From positions 434,001 through 498,000 of the forward strand of contig JAKEKT010000010.1 in NCBI GenBank assembly GCA_021495925.1: a DNA stretch of 64,000 nucleotides. The letters run 5' to 3'. Positions 11,415 through 22,636 of the stretch are shown piece by piece. The notes below the pieces were generated by a model. That model made no database searches. It saw nothing but the letters and a program-made list of their open reading frames with translations, and was not told the DNA's origin. This stretch comes from Diplodia intermedia (Eukaryota; Ascomycota; Dothideomycetes; Botryosphaeriales; Botryosphaeriaceae). Position 1 is the stretch's first letter. Each line of letters opens with the position of its first letter. Made by a program: the position numbers and the translations under genes.

Positions 11415-12714
11415 GGGCAGCAGAGAGCAACTACTGGAGCGTAAGAGCGAAGAGTCAATTAAGAAGTGTTCGATCTGGAGGAGCACAGCACATTCGCGGA
11501 ATTAAGCTCTCCCTTCAGATCTCACGAGTGGGGTAACTTCCGAAGCGGGTAGGATGAAATACGTTATTAATATAATCGAATACGAATACCGTGACGCGAC
11601 GGTGGATGACGGGTGTTGCCGTGTCATGAGCAGCTGTCTCGAATCATACAGGAGCGGCCGGGAGGGGTCGTGAGGGAAAGAAGCCCGGCCTGGTAGATAA
11701 ATGAAAGTAGGTAGGACAGGTGGATTGGAGACGGCGGTGGTGTTGACGGCGGAGACCACCGGGCGGATGGTGTGAGGGCAGGCCGCATCATCCGAGCCGG
11801 GATCCGGCAGTTCGGCGTGACCTGCCGGCATGCTGGTGTGCTGGAAACTCGGGCCGGAGGGATGTTCGGAGCTTGGGGTCTGGCCAGCTCTCAGCTGCAT
11901 TCGCGTGGGGCTCGCGTGCGGCTCGCGCCTGCCCTCCCACGCCCCGTCCACCGTCCATCGTCCATCACGCCTCCTTCAACCCACCGGCGCCCCTGCATCA
12001 CCTTGGCCGTTTGCCGCCGCCTTGCCGCCCATCCCTTGTCGCCATGGACGTGCCGTCATCTGTCTGCTACCGCCCCCGCTCCCACGTATGTACACCGCTG
12101 TCCCTTGGCCCAGCTATTACGAGTACACACATGGTACAGCGGTGCTGCACATCCTGGCCCGCAACAATCCGATCGATCCATCCACCGCGACTCGGCGTTG
12201 TTTGACATGTTTTCTGCCTCCTGGCCCCGACCAAGCCGCTGCGGAGATTGCACAGGCCGTCCCCCCTCACGGGTCTCCAGTTTGTGGCGTTGTCATCAAG
12301 TCACGGTCCCCGGCCAGAGTCGCGTTGCAGCCTCTTGAGCCGCGCCGCGTTCCTCGCCCGGCGCCCAAGCACGTCGGCGCACCGCCAGCAAGCAGGAGAC
12401 GAGCCATCAGCGGAACCTCGACGAGGCCGGCTTCCGTAAGGCAGGCGTGAAACGAGATCTCCCGGCCCCGCACCCCTGCTCGGTTTCAAGCGAGTAAGGA
12501 CCGCCGCCTCTCTTGGTCAAACCTCCGCCGAGCCCCATCAAAACAAAACACGCCCTGTGCCTGTGCCGCGGGGCTGCAAATGTCCGCACTCTCGTACTGC
12601 GTGATGAAGTCGCCGCCAGGTACATATACAACCCGCCAGCCGCCCCTACTCGGCCCGGCACGAATCTATTTCGCAATTCATTCTTTTACCGTCATTCCTT
12701 GAACTCTGCCCAGC
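11415..12714. other. Intergenic region, no gene seen
   Basis: About 1.3 kb, GC- and pyrimidine-rich towards the right. It contains overlapping low-complexity short frames on both strands without domain matches. The right end (TACATATACAA near 12621, then a C/T-rich leader) looks like the promoter of the secreted-protein gene at 12715. Confidence 0.5.
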
Positions 12715-14745
12715 ATGCTGGCGCCTTCCTTCGTTTTGCTGCTGCTCTCTGCTGTGCAGAGCACCACCGCAGCCCTTACCAAGTCCAACCTTGAGACCCA
12801 CGTGGATTCCCTGGCCCTCGACTTCGACTTCGGCCCCGTCAAGGAGGCCTACTGGACCAGCATCCCCCACCACCGCAGGACTCCTTTTGCTGTCTCTCCC
12901 GACGGCAAGAGTGCTTACCTTGCCTACCTCGACAGCAGTGAGACCGACGTCCACGTCCAGCAGCTCGACCCCTCCACCTTCGCGGCCACCGGCACCACCG
13001 TCACCGTCTCTGGCGCCAAGGAGGCCGGTGGGCTCGTCGCCCATGACGATGGTTTCGCCATCCTTGTGAACGAGGCCATGCCCTCTGGCACCACCAATGC
13101 TCCTCCCTCCGACACCCCTGTTGCCGTCCTGTACCGCTACACCAGCGGCAAGCAGACCTGGAAGACCTGGCTCGGCGGTCCCGGTGTCCACGCTTCCGAA
13201 GGTCTCTCTGCTTCCCCTGACATGAACGGTGACCTCGTCTACTCTTCCGAGGCCGGCATGTACGGTGCTTACTTCGTCGTGACTGACTACACTGGTGATG
13301 CTTCCGGCCACTACGGCGACTCTATCGAGTACGTCAAGGAGGACGGCACCCTGACCACCATCGACGGTGCTTCCAGCGCCTGGGGATGCAGCCACAACAC
13401 CGGTATCGCTTTCGAGGCCGCCGATGCTGCTCCCTTTGCCTCCATCTGCTCCGAGGACCAGGGTGCCATCTGGCTGAACACCGGTGCCACCGGTATGACC
13501 ACCGCCGGCCAGAAGATCTCCAACGAGAACACCACCAACGGTGGCTCTGGTGAGCCCATGGGTGGCATGTCCGGCTCCTACAGCGGTCTGGCTCGCTTCG
13601 GCAGCTCTTCCAAGTACATCTTCTCCTGGGTTTCCCGCGGTGCCAAGGACGTCGCCACCAACGACTGGATGGGCGACGGCTACACTACCGTCACCAACCG
13701 CACCAACAACCGCAACATTGCCATTTCCATCATGAGCGACAAGAAGACCCTTGCGGGCGAGCAGGCCACCTCCACCGTTGGCGATGCCGATGGCGACAGC
13801 CAGGTTAACTGGGTCAAGCAGGGCGACAACGACTGCTCCAACGCCCACGTCGCCACCTTCGGCGAGTCCAACGCCCTCGTCACCTGGGAGGAGGCCGCCA
13901 ACCCCAGCTGCCCCGTCATTGCCATGGGCTGCACGGGTGAGTTCAAGGGCACCTTCTTCCAGCAGGTCGACAGCACCGGCACCAAGGTCGGCGACGCCTT
14001 CAGCGCCACCGACGTCTATGTTGCCGGCGACATGGTCACCATGAGCGACGGCCGTATCTGCTGGCCCTACGTCTCCATGACCTGGGACGTCTCGACGGCC
14101 GTGTCCTACGGCGGCTCCAGCGCCACCTCCAAGAAGATGTCTTTCGCCTGCATGTCTCTTGACGGTAGCAGCAGCTCCACCACCAGCGCAGGTGCGTCCT
14201 CGGCCGCGACCCAGGCTCCCTCTAGCACTCAGGCCGCCGTCCCCGTCTCCAGCGCCGTCTCCAGCGTCGCCGCCTCCACCCCGGAGGCGTCGTCCACCAC
14301 CGAGGCCGCTGGCGTGATCGCGGAGGCCTCTTCCTCTTCCACCCCCGTTGCCCAGGCCTCTTCCCCTTCCACCCCCGTTGCCCAGGCCCCTTCCTCTTCC
14401 ACCCCCGTTGCCCAGGCCACCCCCACCCCCACCACCCTCCAGACGCAGACTCGCTCATCCACGCAGGTCGCCGTTCCCTCCACCGCCGCCGCCTCGAGCG
14501 TCGCGCCCACGGCCGTCGCTAGCTCTGAAGCCGCTGGTGCTGACAGCACCGCTGCCGCCACCTCCGCTGGCAGCTGGGGCAACTGGCCCGCCTACACCCC
14601 CGGCGCCGCTTGGCCCACCTCCTTCCCTGGCTTCGGCAACAACAAGGGCACCACCGACACCGACGCGACCTCGTCGTCGTCCGTCGACGGTGCGTCCACC
14701 GAGGAGGAGGACGGACCCTGCGCCGTCGAGTACGTCTACGTCTAA
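12715..14745 (+). CDS. Secreted Ser/Thr-rich glycoprotein of unknown function
   Basis: One uninterrupted exon of 676 residues. It starts with a signal peptide (MLAPSFVLLLLSAVQSTTA). About 470 residues follow that look like a globular, possibly beta-propeller-like extracellular domain, with repeated Gly/Asp/Thr turns and phrases such as FAVSPDGKSAYLAYLDSS and CSEDQGAIWLNTGATG. I do not recognise a named family. From about residue 485 the protein becomes a Ser/Thr/Ala/Pro-rich stalk, expected to be heavily O-glycosylated, which includes three tandem 30-bp units. The end is acidic (STEEEDGPC then AVEYVYV) and lacks a GPI signal, so the protein is probably secreted or trapped in the wall. Codon use is very biased to C-ending codons compared with the neighbouring genes, suggesting high expression. 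Function should be left unassigned. Confidence 0.8.
   Translation: MLAPSFVLLLLSAVQSTTAALTKSNLETHVDSLALDFDFGPVKEAYWTSIPHHRRTPFAVSPDGKSAYLAYLDSSETDVHVQQLDPSTFAATGTTVTVSGAKEAGGLVAHDDGFAILVNEAMPSGTTNAPPSDTPVAVLYRYTSGKQTWKTWLGGPGVHASEGLSASPDMNGDLVYSSEAGMYGAYFVVTDYTGDASGHYGDSIEYVKEDGTLTTIDGASSAWGCSHNTGIAFEAADAAPFASICSEDQGAIWLNTGATGMTTAGQKISNENTTNGGSGEPMGGMSGSYSGLARFGSSSKYIFSWVSRGAKDVATNDWMGDGYTTVTNRTNNRNIAISIMSDKKTLAGEQATSTVGDADGDSQVNWVKQGDNDCSNAHVATFGESNALVTWEEAANPSCPVIAMGCTGEFKGTFFQQVDSTGTKVGDAFSATDVYVAGDMVTMSDGRICWPYVSMTWDVSTAVSYGGSSATSKKMSFACMSLDGSSSSTTSAGASSAATQAPSSTQAAVPVSSAVSSVAASTPEASSTTEAAGVIAEASSSSTPVAQASSPSTPVAQAPSSSTPVAQATPTPTTLQTQTRSSTQVAVPSTAAASSVAPTAVASSEAAGADSTAAATSAGSWGNWPAYTPGAAWPTSFPGFGNNKGTTDTDATSSSSVDGASTEEEDGPCAVEYVYV
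14326..14415 (+). repeat. Three tandem 30-bp units in the secreted-protein stalk
   Basis: Units at 14326-14355, 14356-14385 and 14386-14415 are nearly identical. Each encodes a ten-residue unit of the form (A)SSxSTPVAQ. This is a size-variable mucin-like stalk repeat of the sort that expands and contracts in fungal surface proteins. Confidence 0.85.
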
Positions 14746-15530
14746 AGGGAGATGAGAAAACGGAGTGAACTGTTGATGAGTGTTTGGAAGATCTTTTTCC
14801 CCCGGAGTAGAGGAAAGACCTGGACGAGAGACGAATGAGGCTCGTGCTACCTCCCTACTTTGGGTCCATACTCGGGGGGGATTGTTCACTGTATATATAT
14901 ATACTTTTTGTCCTGCTCATTCGGAGGGCGCATATATGTACACCCAGCCGCATTACGTCCTTCGGGAAAATCAGCGTGATACTTACCCTTCCCTCTCAGT
15001 GCCGTTCATGTTGACTGTCCTGTGGTTGCCTCACGGGCTGCCAATGCCACAAGTGGATGACACGTGAGACCATGGGCAAAATCTTTCAACAACAGCTGTA
15101 GGTTTCCTCACTGCAACAAAGCTTGTTCACTCTCCTCGCGCATGAAACAGTGGCAAACAATGAGAAAATTTGTTGATGGCCCTACTCGATGCCACAGGTA
15201 TCTTTGCTTCCACCGACCAAAACCCATGTCCAGTGATAAAACACACGAATCAACGAACAAAAAACGCCAATAATGCCGCTTCAATCAATATCCACTATTA
15301 ACAAAGGCCAATAAAAGGGCGGAACGTGGGAGCAAGAGACCAAGAAGGAGAAGGTGAAGGTGGGAATAAAAAATAGTCTTTTCCCGGAAGCCCAGGAGCG
15401 CATAGCCCCGAAAAGGGGACGACCAAGGACGGGACAGGATGGAAATACGACGGCAACATGCCAAGCCCCAGCAGCAAGCGAATGGAGAGCGTGGGAGAAG
15501 TAGAAAGCGAGGGAAAAGAAGAAGATTCAA
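14746..15530. other. Convergent 3' intergenic region
   Basis: About 780 bases between two converging genes, the secreted glycoprotein (+) and sgf11 (-). It includes a short TA run near 14892-14904. It should contain both 3' UTRs. No gene or stable RNA seen. Confidence 0.5.
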
Positions 15531-16948
15531 TCAGCTCGCCGTGCTTGCCGGGCTCCCCGCGGTAGCCGACTGGTCTTCACTGGTCTTCTTCTTCGACGGC
15601 TCCTTGGCATCCCCCCTATCCCTATCCGTCATGTCGCTGGCGTTGCTCTCCGTCTTGAGCAGCTTTATCTTCTTCCTCGGCATTGGCTCGTCGCCCCCAT
15701 CGCGGCCATCCCTCGACCTGTCCCTCTTACCGCCGCCGGTGCCGCTCATCGGCGTGCCCTCCTTCCTGTCCCTGTCTTCCTTGGGCGGCCGCTTCGACGA
15801 GGAGCCGGTGCTGCTGCCGGTCTTCAGCTTGAGGATCTTCGTGCCACCCTTGTCGCGCTTCTCGCCGCCGTCGCCGTCACGATCGCGGTCAGCCTTTTTG
15901 ACGTAGCTGCTCTTCTTCTTGACCTTCTTCGGCGTATCGCCACCGCCGTCGTCGTCGCCATCGCCCTCGCCATCGCGCGCCGCCTCTTTCTTCCCGATCT
16001 TACTGCCCTGGCTGCCGCCGGGATTGGGGGTGCCGACCCTGCTACCCAACGGAGTGTTGCCTGCGGCGGCGCTGCCGACGCCGCCCTGCGAGGAACTGAG
16101 CTTGGCCATGGCGTTGCGGCTGCTCTGGCGGCCGGAGATGCCGAGGCACTTTTCCGCATGCTGCGCGAAGCGGGTGATGAGCAGGCTGCGCTTGCAGTTC
16201 GGGCACGTGTGCCAGGGGATGTACGACGCCGGCTTGCCGCCCGCGGCGAGCTTCGAGAGGCTGTTCTCCTGCGAATCGTCTCCGTGCTGGCTGCCCCCGC
16301 CCGACGGCGTGTTGTCTTTCTCTTGCCGCTTGATCAGCTCGCGCTCCTTCTTCGTCTTGGCCATGTCGGTCGGGAACGGGTTGTTGTAGATGTCGTGGCC
16401 CTGGCGGCTGACGAACGGGTGCCGCGTGCAGTAGTTCTTGCTCAGGTCCGGCAGCCGCGACCCGAGCCCCGCGATCGGGTGCTTGAGCCGCGGCAGCTTG
16501 CAGTGCGGGCACACAATCTCCGGCATCGTCTTCAGCGGGTTGCCGCGCAGCGTCACCCGCCCGTTGTCGTAGGCCGCCGCCGCCGTGTCGATGCGCACGC
16601 TCGTCGCCGGTTGCTGTGAGTCTCCCCCGGCCGACTGTGGTGCCGCCGATCCTCCCTTTGCTGTCGCCTTGTCTGCGTTCTCTTGGTGCTCCGCTATGGC
16701 TGCTTGCTCCGCTGTTGTCGCGGCCGACTGCATGCGCTGCAGCTTCTCCTCGCGGTGCGTCTGCAGCACGATGTCGTGGATGATGTTGTACAGGCAGTCT
16801 TCTACGATGCCCGCAGCCTGGCGTTGTGTCGCCGTCAGCAAACCGCGCGCGCAAGATACAGCCCCAATGATTGCGCCGAGAGGGAAGGGGAGCTCACAAT
16901 GTCCGCAAAGCTGAGGCCTGGGCCTTGCGCCTTGCTATCCTCAGACAT
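15531..16948 (-). CDS. sgf11: SAGA-associated factor 11 (deubiquitinase module), fungal long form
   Basis: Two exons, 16948-16898 (start ATG, 17 codons) and 16817-15531, give 445 residues in phase. The intron has a GCTGAC branch site. Near the N-terminus is the helix IVEDCLYNIIHDIVLQTHRE, matching the helix by which Sgf11 assembles with Ubp8, Sus1 and Sgf73. In the middle sits the Sgf11-type zinc finger CPNC..S..I.RFAQHAEKCLG followed by GRQSSRNAMAKLSS. The basic tail after this finger in yeast Sgf11 contacts the nucleosome. Between helix and finger there is an extra candidate metal site, CPHC...C..H. The last 170 residues are low-complexity Lys/Arg/Asp/Gly with KKVKKK and RKKIK patches. Sgf11 activates Ubp8 to remove ubiquitin from histone H2B in the nucleus. 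Assignment is from motifs; yeast Sgf11 is only about 100 residues long. Confidence 0.75.
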
Positions 16949-17753
16949 GGTGTTTGCGCGTGTCCTGTCTGCAGTAGCGCTATAATATGCGATGGCCTCT
17001 CCCTGCTGTTCCGTCGGATAGTGGGCGTGGGTCGGTGCGAGCGCCGGCGGTGTTGTTGCGGCGGAGGATGTGGCAATCTTTCGTATATCGTGTTGCGGCG
17101 AGTGTGTTGGTCGGAAGCGGAAGCGGTATCGGAGACAATGAGCGTTTGGTAGCGATTGGCGGCCCAGGGTCCGCGATCCAGCGGCGGAATGTGGACAGTG
17201 TCGCGCGGTGGGTTGGAAGAAGGAGGGTGTTCCGAGGTGGACCTCGAAGGTGCTAGGTGAAAGCGAGTCTGCTGCGTGACCGGGGGATCTGCAGCTGGGC
17301 TCAACAGCCCGTCACGGCGTTAGGCGAGGTGGCGCGGCGTCAGCATTCCCCGTCCAAGTGCGCGGCGATCGCAGCTGCCCAGGGCCGTCACCGAGAGAAG
17401 GGGGGAGCGCGGTACGAGAGTGGACACACTGTGGTTGGGGTCGTGGAGATTTGTGTCAGCGAAAGGGTCAACTTTACGAGAGATAGCAGGCTCGGGAAGC
17501 TTGCATTAGTGCCACCAGCCACAGTGCCACATCTCAAGTCCTGCAACGCTCCATGTTTCCTCGCTCACGCGACCACCCTTCGAGTCCGCAGATCTGCATA
17601 ATCCCTACTTCAATCATTCGCAGTCACGTCATCGTCTTATCCGGCGGGTTCAGGAGCATGTAATATTGCAGTCTCGTCTGTAGTCTAGAATGGCTCTCCC
17701 TATTTATCAGGTCATGATTCCCCAGAACGCCATGGTACAGGCCGTCATCCTAA
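16949..17753. other. Intergenic region between smc5 and sgf11
   Basis: About 800 bases containing the sgf11 promoter and the smc5 3' UTR. Only short overlapping frames are present, none with a recognisable domain. Confidence 0.5.
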
Positions 17754-20700
17754 CTAGGCCTTTCCCTTCACCCTCAATACCACATCTACCAAAGCCTTGA
17801 AATCCAGCTCACGGTAATCGATTGGCATGTATTCCCCACTGGCAATGCAATGCACCGTCATCCGCGGATGGAACTTCAGACCATGAAGAAGCTTTGGTGT
17901 AATGAGGAAGTACTGCGCGGTGCGTTCCTTGCACGCGATATCCACCATACGCTCGTGCACCATACGCTCGTTGCGCGGGTCCATTCCCTGGTTGATCTCA
18001 TCAACCACTCGGAATGGCGAGCGAGCGAGGGATTGCAAGGCCATGAGGTAGAAGATTGTTGACACTGCACGCTCACCACCAGACTGTCGATGCGAGTCCA
18101 ATATCGAGAGTTGTTCTTGTTCACTGTAGACTGTGGTTAGCATCTCCTTGACGTGTTCGGCCTTTACCAACGACTTACCGGAACTTGACTTGAATCTGGA
18201 TTGCCCACTCCGAAAAGTCTTCTGCCTTGTAGATGCTGACTTGCCCGGCGCATCCGATTTTGCTAAAGTTGTCGGAGAAATCCAGGCTGATCTGTCGAAC
18301 AAGTTCGTCCAGTTCTGGTTCCCATTCGGACTTGATCGCCTCAATCCTGTCCTGTAGCTCTTGAAGCTCGTCGGCTGCACCGCGCAGCCTCTGTTCGATT
18401 TCATCAATCCTCCTCGCACGCTTCTCATAGTCTCGAATGGCATTTGGATCGCCGCCGTGGAGAAGAGTCAAACGATTCTGGAAGACTTCGATCTCCGCCT
18501 CCAAGTCTTCGAGGGAGATGCCTTCTTGAATGTGCTCAACAAGAGCTAGCTCCTCCTCACTCCTCTCGTCGTGGATACGGTTGACCTCGTCTTTCAGCCG
18601 CTGTGCGTGTTTCTTGCACTTATCCTTCTCCGTGTTCAGTCTTCGGATATTTTCTTTGTGCTCCGCGATGTCCCGCCTGATGGCCTGGCTCCTTTCCTCG
18701 TAGATTTGGAACTCGGATTTAGCCTCTGCCAGTACAATCTCGGCCTCGTACACGCCGTGATGAAGGTCAAGAAGCGACTTGGCGGAGTTAGCGTAGTCGA
18801 TCGCAAGCTGTCCCTTCTTCAAGATGAGCTCGTCAGCTTCCGCCTCAATCGTCTCGAGCCGCTCTGCCATCTCGTCCAGCGCCTCCGTGATTTGCGCCAA
18901 GTTAATTTCGCAGGTGCCTTTCCTCGTCTGCAAACCGTCAAACTCGCCACGAAGCTTCTGCAGCTCGTGCTTCTGCTCGTCGATGTCTCGCCTTTCACTT
19001 TCAAGCTGGTTGATTTTCTCCTTGTTCGCCCGGATTTTCCCCGTCAGTTCCGCGTGTTGCTCGTTGAGGTCGTGTATGTCGTGACCTATATCCCTGATCT
19101 TGTCTTGGTATCCACGCTCAACACCCATATCCACAGGCTGATCTGTCCATATCCTTGACCGCCTGATCGGTCTGCCAGTGACTGACACTGCTTGCTCTCC
19201 GTACTCGCGTCGGCGAGACACTTGATACGAACGTTGTCCGGCAACCCATCGTTGAATGGTGCTCGTCTTGAGACGTTCAAACTGTTCGTCATTGTGGTTT
19301 TGGAGGGTCACAGCGCACTGATGGAGCCTCGAACTGTCACAGAGTGTGGAGAGCACCGGATCAGGGCCACTAAGATAATCAATGAGCCAGCCATTCAGGC
19401 CATACTGTCTCAAACCATCGCTCGACATCGAAGGCTTCCAAGAATCACGAGGTCTGGTAGCTTCCTTGATATGGGTCTCGTTCAGGCCCATACTCTGGAA
19501 GGTCTTGCTCAGAGTGGCAAAATCCCGACGGTTGCAGACAGTAAAGGCGAGAAAGTCCCCCCTTTGCAAATTGGACTCGATGGCGTCGGAGAAACGATGG
19601 TCGGTGACGGAGCAAGACACTATGGGTGGACCAAAAACATCGCCGATGAATTGGTCTCGGTGCTTCTGGATCCAATCCCAGGCTCGCCAGGTATCCGGTG
19701 AGAAGCTCTTAAGTTTGTTCGATTGTTGTCCAGCCTGTGACCTTAGGCTCTGGATTTCTTTCTCAATCTCTTGCTTCTGCTGGTCGAGTCTACGAGTTCG
19801 TTGAGAAACCTCTTCACGCTGTCGGCTAAGGTCCTGGTTCTCAGTTTGCAGCTCGCGCGATGCGCGTTGCTTCTCTCGGCTTCTCTCGTTGAACGCCGCA
19901 GGATCGAACTCGGGCGTTCCTTTGTTTATCTTCTCCGTGATGGTCATGATTTCCCGTTTGAGGCTATCACGTTGCCGCGCCCTGTCCTTGTTGGCGTTCT
20001 TCTCTGCATTCTTTGCTGTGTCCTTGTCATTTATCTCAGCTTGCATATTGTCCATGCGCTGACGGAGTGTTTCAGCGTTACGCTCCATTCGCTCAACCAG
20101 CTTTCCGCGCTGTCGGACGACTTGTTCAACCTGGTTGCGATACTCCTTTTTGCTTTCGAGCACAGCCAGGGTTGGCTCCTCCCGTTGCTGAAGGTCCCTG
20201 AGTTCCAGCCTCGCATCATCAACCGCCTGTTTTGCTGTGTTGAACCGCTCCCTTGCAGCTCGGTATTGAACAAACGGTCGTATGTTTTGATACGCGTGGA
20301 GTTTATCAGTAATGCTCTGGCGTTCTTGCATTCGCTCCACGTCGGCCCTCTGCAGGTTGTGTCTGTTTTGCAAGTCTCTTAAGACCTCCTGTTGCTTGTC
20401 GCGCATATCAGTCTTGGTCTTCTGCTCATTCCGCAGCGCTTTCAATTGGTCATGCCAATCGTTCATATAGTCGGGCGCTGCAGCGCGCTGCGTCTGCTCC
20501 AGCAGCTGGACTGGGCTTAGTGCAGCAAACTCGACGACACGATCTTGTGGGAGGAATTGGCACAAGTTGTCGATTTGGATGGAGAAAGACTTGCAAAGCC
20601 GAATGATTTCCTTGTGGGTTGTTTGCTGGCCATTGAGGGAGAAAGTTGACTTATTTCCCTCCCTGCGGATCAGACGGCGAATGATGGGGTTCCTGTCGCG

Positions 20701-21207
20701 AGTTTGAGGGCCTCCAGAAAGCTCGATTTCAATCTCGGCTTCGCGTGCGCCATGCTTCACGAATTCCCCAAGTTCTTTCGCACGCCCCAGGTGTTGAGGG
20801 CCCCAACCAAGGCCGAGACAGATCGCGCAGACCAACGTACTCTTGCCCGTACCGTTTGGGCCAATGATCATGTTCAGGCTGGGACCAAGCTGGAACTCGG
20901 CAGACGTGTACGTGACGAAGTTGGTGAGCTTGACACGGACGATCGACCCTGGCTGATGCTTTAACGGTGCATGGCCCTCGCTGATGCTGCCTCCACGACG
21001 GGGCTGTGAGCGGTAGCTGTCCGGCAGAACGGAATCATCAGACGCCTTCAACCGTTTGTTAGTCTATGTCACCCGGCGGCAAGGTATGAGGCAAAAGCGC
21101 ACCTCAGACACGTCGTCAGTCCTGGGACGCTTCGCACTCCTTTGCGTCTGTGAGACATAGCTGTCGTCATCCTCGTCAACTTCGGAACTCGAGCGGCGAC
21201 GCGCCAT
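17754..21207 (-). CDS. smc5: Structural maintenance of chromosomes protein 5
   Basis: Three exons, 21207-21103, 21045-18179 and 18123-17754, join in phase to 1,113 residues, the usual length for fungal Smc5. The Walker A motif IIGPNGTGKST is at about residues 95-105. It is followed by Q-loop sequence (LCQFLPQDRV), a long coiled coil with a hinge around residues 470-620, a second coiled coil, the ABC signature HRQSGGERAVST near 1003, and the Walker B PFRVVDEINQGMD. INQGMD is diagnostic of Smc5 rather than the cohesin or condensin SMCs. Smc5 pairs with Smc6 and Nse proteins in a nuclear ATPase and SUMO-ligase complex for recombinational repair and replication-fork maintenance. The first exon encodes a basic, disordered N-terminus (MARRRSSS...). 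Intron 2 falls just before the C-terminal ATPase lobe. Confidence 0.95.
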
Positions 21208-21844
21208 GTTGGATGCGATGAGGTGTTGGCCTGGAAGGTATCGTCAAAGGTTGGAAATGGAAGCGACGCCCGCGTTGAGTTTCGGAGGACGCGACGGTCG
21301 CGCGCCGCGTAGATGGCAGGGGTGCGTGCGTGCGGCTAGGCAGCTCAGATAAGATAAGATTCCCGGCTCTGGGACCCAATCACATTGCATAAATCCATCA
21401 TTGGATATTGCGAGAGATATCATGAATATCTGCTCACGATGCGACATTTGGAAAAGGCGTTCTCATTTGCCGCGGAGGTAGTGTTTTCCATATATCACCG
21501 ACACATGGCTTGCACTCTCCAAACTCACCATACGCCTTGCTTTCTGCCCCTGCGTGAAATTGCCTGTCGTTCATTGGACGTTTCCACTACTGTTGAACTT
21601 GTGGGTTTGTTTACACTTCAGATTTTCGTAGGGGTGAGCCCAGCTATACACCGGCGCGGTGTTGGGTTATAAGTGTGCACCGCAGCTAAAGATACAGGGT
21701 CATCGAAAGAGGATGAGATTGCTATTTCCCTTCCATCGCCGTGGAAGCCTGACTTTTGCAAAGTATCGGACGAGAAATCTCGCAAGCAGATGACCCTTTT
21801 CTGCCCCCTCCTTAATTTCGTTACTGGCCTGCCGGATTGTGCAT
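21208..21844. other. Intergenic region between smc5 and the NAC beta gene
   Basis: About 640 bases, with smc5 promoter sequence on the left and the 3' UTR of the NAC beta gene on the right. No gene seen. Confidence 0.5.
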
Positions 21845-22636
21845 CTACTCGACATCGGCCTTGCCCTCAAAGTTCTCGCCCGCAACGAGGTCGGGGATGT
21901 CGTCATCATCCTCGTCCTCCTTCTTCTCACCCTCGCCCTTCTCCTTCTGCATGCTCTGGTAGCTCTCGGCGAGCTTGCGGAGGGAAGCCAGCGAGTCGGG
22001 GCCGAGCTGGTTGAGGATACCGGGAACGAGCTCGGTGAGCTCCTTGTCCTCACCGTTGCCGTAGATGGCAAAGGTGTTGGCCGGGACGGCGGCGTGAACT
22101 GTGCAAAGGGTCAGAGACAGTCGGAAAGATTGGGGCCGCTCAACCCCGCAAGCTCAAATCCTGGTATGGTGCCAAAGCACAACTGCCGGTCTGAAACTCA
22201 CCCTTAGGTGCCGCGAAGTGGATAACATTGCCATCGCTCTTGAACATGTTGACCTCCTCGATAGCCTGGATGGGCTGAACGTTGAGCTTCTTCAGGGCGC
22301 CCTGCAGCTTCTTGTCGTCACCACCAGAGCCCTTGTGGACCTTCTTGACCTTTCTGCGCGGAGTACCCTTGCCTCTGTCACAATCATCAGCCGTCAGCGA
22401 CTTGTTCTAGGTCCATTGTGCAAGGCGAAGTCATCGAACGACGTCTTGGCGCTCCGGGGCGGGGGCGCGTGTTGTTGAGAAGCAGGAATAGCTTACCCTA
22501 TTCACGTCATCGAGTCAGCGGAGCTCTTGAAACCTTGATCTTGCATGGCGAAAGCAATTCTTAGCGGTCCGTAGCGGGGGCTTCACTTACCGATGCGCAC
22601 AGAGGCCTGCATCCGCGCGAGCTTGGCCTGATCCAT
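21845..22636 (-). CDS. egd1: Nascent polypeptide-associated complex subunit beta (BTF3 homologue)
   Basis: Exons 22636-22591, 22497 (one base), 22374-22202 and 22098-21845 give 157 residues, the same length as yeast Egd1. The N-terminus MDQAKLARMQASVRIGGKG and the following RRKVKKVHK form the conserved ribosome-binding region. The NAC domain follows (KLNVQPIQAIEEVNMF, VIHFAAPKVHAAVPANTF, LTELVPGILNQLGPDSLASL). The tail is acidic and ends PDLVAGENFEGKADVE. With the alpha subunit, this protein sits at the ribosomal exit tunnel and controls SRP and mitochondrial targeting of nascent chains. The odd point is the second exon. Only a single G at 22497, between a good AG acceptor and a GTAAGC donor, restores the conserved Gly-Gly of RIGGKG. 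If a single intron 22590-22373 is used instead, one Gly is lost but the frame survives. Confidence 0.93.

Noticed and set aside
12646..13848. 400-codon minus-strand frame opposite the secreted-protein gene
   Set aside because: It is the antisense shadow of a strongly codon-biased gene (C-ending codons give open frames on the other strand). The Gly/Val-rich composition has no domain.
16042..16854. 270-codon minus-strand frame overlapping sgf11 in another phase
   Set aside because: Arg/Ala-rich frameshift shadow of the sgf11 exon; it lacks the zinc finger and helix motifs.
18571..19158. 195-codon plus-strand frame inside smc5
   Set aside because: Leu/Val-rich antisense of coiled-coil coding sequence, a common artefact.
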